Shown: positions 28,989 through 31,592 of the stretch, in pieces
Layout of the letters: each line of letters starts with the position of its first letter
Position numbering within the stretch: position 1 is the first letter of the stretch
IMG/VR virus record: IMGVR_UViG_3300033143_001814
Span: 1 to 31,592 of that record
DNA length: 31,592 nt
Origin: a virus
Strand: one strand, 5' to 3'
Position numbers and translations under genes: made by a program
The notes under the pieces: model-generated
What the model was told of the DNA's origin: nothing
Database searches by the model: none
The model's input: the letters and a program-made list of their open reading frames with translations, nothing else

Positions 28989-30473
28989 TTATTGCTCATA
29001 CCAAATTTTATTGTTTGCAGCGGCAACTAATTTTCTTGTGGTTTTAATAAAATTGGGAACATATTCAGCAGCCAAATACACAAAGTCTGTATTCTCTACA
29101 CCACCATCAGCAGGATGGTCTCCATAAGACCCGTCTGATTGAATAAGTAATTGATAATATTGTCCCGTAGTAGAATACCAATATGTCACTGTAGGTGGAG
29201 ATAATCTTATGGTAGTAAACGACCATTCATCGCCGGTTGTAGTCCCTGCTGCATTGATAGAATCTATTCTCCAATATCTTGTTGTTAAATAACTATACGG
29301 GGAACCTAAAGTAATTCCGGTAACAGTAAATGATGTTCCTGCTTGTGCAGAAGATACCAAAGACAAATCTCCAGATGTATCTCCATAGTAAACATTATAG
29401 GTATCCGCTCCACCACCGTCTTCCCAAGTCAAAGTTGCTTGGTCTAATGTAACATCTGTTGCCGCATCAGCGGGTGCGGGTGTTTTGGCCTTTGTTGGTG
29501 CGTCTGCTGCGGTATTTCTAATGCCGACAGTAACCTCTTCGGGTGTTTTACCGGATGCTAAAGATAATTTTAAGATTACTCCAAGTATAACATAAGAAGT
29601 AGTAGTCTTAAAACTTTGTCCTCTCCAATTTGTTAATCCTACACTGTAAGCTAAAGTATGTGCCCCATTGTATAGCTCTTTGTTTTCTTTGGCATATAAC
29701 TTAAATCCTAAATCCCGGTTTTCAGGATTATCATTCCCAAAAGGGGCGTCCCAATAAACCCAACCACCACCTGTGTTTCTATTCATATAGAAAGCACCGC
29801 CAGCATAGTCGTCTGAATCATCTGTGGCATCACCTACCCAATAAATTATTTCATCGGCCTCTCCATCAAGAACAATAGCATATACTGTTGATTGAGTTAA
29901 AGACACCGTAGAGGATAATTTAGCGTAAAGCCAGGTAGCTGTTTCAGTTAATATTGGAAAAGAAAACGTAGCCAAAGCCGCACCTGATGGTTTACCTGCG
30001 GTAGTTGCATAGATGCCACCGGAAACACCGCCTGGTGCAGAATAAACATTTAATCTCAATCCTATTGCTTCTAAATCATAAGAAGATGTAGCAGTAAATG
30101 TTTGGGCAAAAGACCATGCAGAAAGTAATCCATAACCTCCTGGAGTAGCTGGGATGTATGTTTCTTTCTCTACTCCCCCTACTATGGTAAACCAAAAATC
30201 ATCTGTAGTTGTCATTGGAGACCAGGAAACACCGCTATCACCACTTACATGAGGTTCGCCATTGGCATAAGAACTTGTTCTGTGTGCAGACCAGTACATA
30301 GCATTTGTATGACTTGCCGAGGGCGCAGAATTAACTATGCTATATTTAGTATCAGTTGCTAATTCAACTGGATTATCAAAAGATATTTCCCTTTCAGTCC
30401 AACTGGCATAAGTAGCTAAAGTATTGCCGTTAGTAGTACCAGAACATAGATTTGAACCAACAGGAGCACCCAT
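28989..30473 (-). CDS. Tail-associated beta-sandwich protein with Fn3 domain (494 residues)
   Basis: Residues 1-100 (NLCSGTTNGNTLATYASWTE, then KYSIVNSAPS) look like the second half of a jelly-roll domain. Residues 110-262 are a complete copy of the same kind of domain, including KPSGAALATF and STVYAIVLDG. Residues 265-325 are another partial beta domain, and 330-422 form a fibronectin type III-like domain (ATLTWEDGGGADTYNVYYGD). The last 15 residues, RKLVAAANNKIWYEQ, repeat the start of the next gene's propeller. It is probably surface-exposed and helps bind sugars or receptors. The unusual domain boundaries suggest a rearranged gene. The start overlaps the upstream stop (TAATG). Confidence 0.65.
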   Translation of the reverse strand: MGAPVGSNLCSGTTNGNTLATYASWTEREISFDNPVELATDTKYSIVNSAPSASHTNAMYWSAHRTSSYANGEPHVSGDSGVSWSPMTTTDDFWFTIVGGVEKETYIPATPGGYGLLSAWSFAQTFTATSSYDLEAIGLRLNVYSAPGGVSGGIYATTAGKPSGAALATFSFPILTETATWLYAKLSSTVSLTQSTVYAIVLDGEADEIIYWVGDATDDSDDYAGGAFYMNRNTGGGWVYWDAPFGNDNPENRDLGFKLYAKENKELYNGAHTLAYSVGLTNWRGQSFKTTTSYVILGVILKLSLASGKTPEEVTVGIRNTAADAPTKAKTPAPADAATDVTLDQATLTWEDGGGADTYNVYYGDTSGDLSLVSSAQAGTSFTVTGITLGSPYSYLTTRYWRIDSINAAGTTTGDEWSFTTIRLSPPTVTYWYSTTGQYYQLLIQSDGSYGDHPADGGVENTDFVYLAAEYVPNFIKTTRKLVAAANNKIWYEQ

Positions 30474-30700
30474 TATGCCACCGCCGCCACAACTGTAAAT
30501 GCAACAACAGGCTGCTCAGCGTCACCAATCTGAGTCTCAGACCATTTATCCAGTCCTGGCCTTTGTCCTAATCTTAATTGTCTCTCAAGGACATCTACAG
30601 GGCGGACATTATCCATATATCCACTCGTAGTAGGAGGTTCTTTATCTACCGGCAGACCTTTCGATACACCTTTAATCGGGGGAGTTAATTCAATCATCAT
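30473..30700 (-). CDS. 75-residue tail protein, N-terminal segment-like
   Basis: The sequence MDNVRPVDVLERQLRLGQRP followed by GLDKWSETQIG resembles the N-terminal end of phage tail nozzle or other propeller-type tail proteins (pattern NVRP.D...R.R.GQRPGL). It ends abruptly in a hydrophobic AFTVVAAVA tail exactly where the next gene begins. It may be the broken-off front of a longer tail gene, or a stand-alone small protein. Start ATG 30700; a second ATG follows directly. Confidence 0.6.
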   Translation of the reverse strand: MMIELTPPIKGVSKGLPVDKEPPTTSGYMDNVRPVDVLERQLRLGQRPGLDKWSETQIGDAEQPVVAFTVVAAVA

Positions 30701-30707
30701 TTACTCC

Positions 30708-30935
30708 TTAATCCTTCATACCAACACGTTTTCTTTCACTTCGTCTTAGTCGAGACAACTGGCTGGTAGTACCTTTTGTACCAAAATACCCACTTCTCCG
30801 ACCAGATTTTTTCCAATGATAATACGTCATAGGTTGTTTATTCTTAGCCCGCATTTCTTTATAGTATTTCTGATATGCTTGTTTGAGTTTTACATCTTCG
30901 CTAATCTTTTTTTCTTTCCTGCCATAAATGGCCAT
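30708..30935 (-). CDS. 75-residue highly basic protein
   Basis: Very rich in Lys and Arg (RKEKKISEDVKLKQAYQKYY; RLRRSERKRVG) with several Tyr. It could bind nucleic acid or lie inside the head. It lies between two virion-type genes, overlaps the upstream stop by one base, and has no recognised family. Confidence 0.62.
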   Translation of the reverse strand: MAIYGRKEKKISEDVKLKQAYQKYYKEMRAKNKQPMTYYHWKKSGRRSGYFGTKGTTSQLSRLRRSERKRVGMKD

Positions 30936-31282
30936 TATGAACCTCCCTTGAAATACAGAATATCAACTACAGCATCGTCATCAGCACTATAGAAGTACAA
31001 ACTGGCTACATCGTCAATAGGAACCCATAGTGGTTGACATCCAGCAGCACCATCTGCGAATATATGTGGACGGCCGAGTTCTATTCCAACATCGGCAGAA
31101 GCGGCAGTATCAATGTTCATATACACTTCATCAGTATTGGCAAGAGTCGCCTGAACATAACAACCCAAACACGGCAGACTTGTTCCGCCGTTACCTTGGC
31201 CAAGGCCGCTATCCAAAGTAACTCTTACAGCACCGCCACTTGAACGTATTCTTTGTGCATCAGCGTTTTTATAGACACTCAT
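30935..31282 (-). CDS. 115-residue probable virion decoration-type protein
   Basis: A beta-rich sequence with an N-terminal basic stretch and the conserved-looking blocks GCYVQATLANTDEVYMNI and PLWVPIDDVASLYFYSADDD. Size and composition resemble small head decoration or head-tail proteins, an inference from position among structural genes. The start is ATG 31282 behind GGAGG. No family can be named with confidence. Confidence 0.62.
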   Translation of the reverse strand: MSVYKNADAQRIRSSGGAVRVTLDSGLGQGNGGTSLPCLGCYVQATLANTDEVYMNIDTAASADVGIELGRPHIFADGAAGCQPLWVPIDDVASLYFYSADDDAVVDILYFKGGS

Positions 31283-31297
31283 TAGTTACCTCCAATC

Positions 31298-31592
31298 TTA
31301 ACTGGTTACACTTTCTTTTAGGACTACCCAGCCCGTTGTTGCGCCAGTCCATACCGAAATCTGATACATGCCTGCATCCTCCATTGTGCTGTCTTGAGCA
31401 GCATTTCCATCTATTGTTACGGTTTTACTATTAGCATCGCTCTCAAAAACAATAAGCAATTCCTGTCCAACATACAGTCCATCCGGTATTGTAATAGTCA
31501 AATCCGCAGCAGGGTCGTCAACTATGACAACTCTATCAACATGAAAACTATTAGCCCCCGTTCCAACTTTTACTGTGTAATCGGCATCAATT
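31298..31592 (-). CDS. Partial beta-rich virion protein (5' end beyond the window)
   Basis: The frame stays open from the stop at 31298 to the right edge, so the start is missing; the ATG at 31501 is internal. The visible 97 residues (VKVGTGANSFHVDRVVIVDD, then TITIPDGLYVGQELLIVFES) are beta-rich with Ser/Thr/Gly, and end in WTGATTGWVVLKESVTS. The pattern of a Gly-rich strand pair resembles small virion decoration or fibre-type domains. Sixteen bases separate it from the next gene. Confidence 0.65.
   Translation of the reverse strand, partial: IDADYTVKVGTGANSFHVDRVVIVDDPAADLTITIPDGLYVGQELLIVFESDANSKTVTIDGNAAQDSTMEDAGMYQISVWTGATTGWVVLKESVTS

Overview
The window looks like roughly half of the genome of a virulent tailed phage, most likely podovirus-like, from an uncultivated low-to-moderate GC source. 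The evidence is a family A DNA polymerase, a recombination set (Sak4-like ATPase, DUF669-type SSB, two nucleases), dense runs of tiny overlapping genes joined by ATGA or TAATG junctions, and a structural block with a tail nozzle-like beta-propeller, a giant repeat-rich fibre and three ejection-type proteins. No integrase, repressor, tRNA, rRNA or CRISPR array is visible. The host cannot be named from the sequence. The two clear promoters are host-type sigma-70 promoters with extended -10 elements, and no phage RNA polymerase lies in the window.

Left part, plus strand, 1-17895 (replication, nucleotide metabolism, recombination): an MCM-like AAA+ ATPase; promoter P1 and small genes; a pair of U-tailed stem-loops; an operon from 2102 to 6871 with family 4 uracil-DNA glycosylase, a DUF1937 deoxyribosyltransferase-like protein, a DUF1599 (Nmad1) protein, an MT-A70 adenine methyltransferase and DNA polymerase. 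A second copy of the promoter (P2, 6883) starts a new unit: three zinc-binding microproteins, an ERCC4 nuclease, small unknowns, a coiled-coil protein, a CCA-enzyme-like nucleotidyltransferase overlapping a metallophosphoesterase, a Cas4/AddB-like nuclease, a DPPY methyltransferase and the Sak4-like ATPase. After an intergenic stretch with repeats and a palindrome comes the SSB, then a second stem-loop pair. A DUF4326 protein, an SPPY methyltransferase, two unknowns, a lipoprotein and a small membrane coiled-coil protein close the strand.

Right part, minus strand, 31592-17892 (virion and lysis): a partial gene enters from the right edge, followed by small virion proteins, a tail gene region that looks split and rearranged, a beta-propeller protein, a coiled-coil protein, a 1400-residue fibre, an HNH remnant, two ejection-type proteins (283 and 1189 residues) and a 57-residue holin/XhlA-like protein. 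Terminase, portal and capsid genes should lie beyond the right edge. The two strands meet tail to tail with a 4-base overlap of stop regions at 17892-17895.

The points most worth a second look are the nucleotidyltransferase-phosphoesterase pair (possible RNA-end repair), the double stem-loops repeated at two unit ends, the duplicated promoter, the Tyr-for-His change in polymerase motif C, the HNH scar, the rearranged tail genes, and repeated translation-start sequences around the methyltransferase/Sak4 genes.
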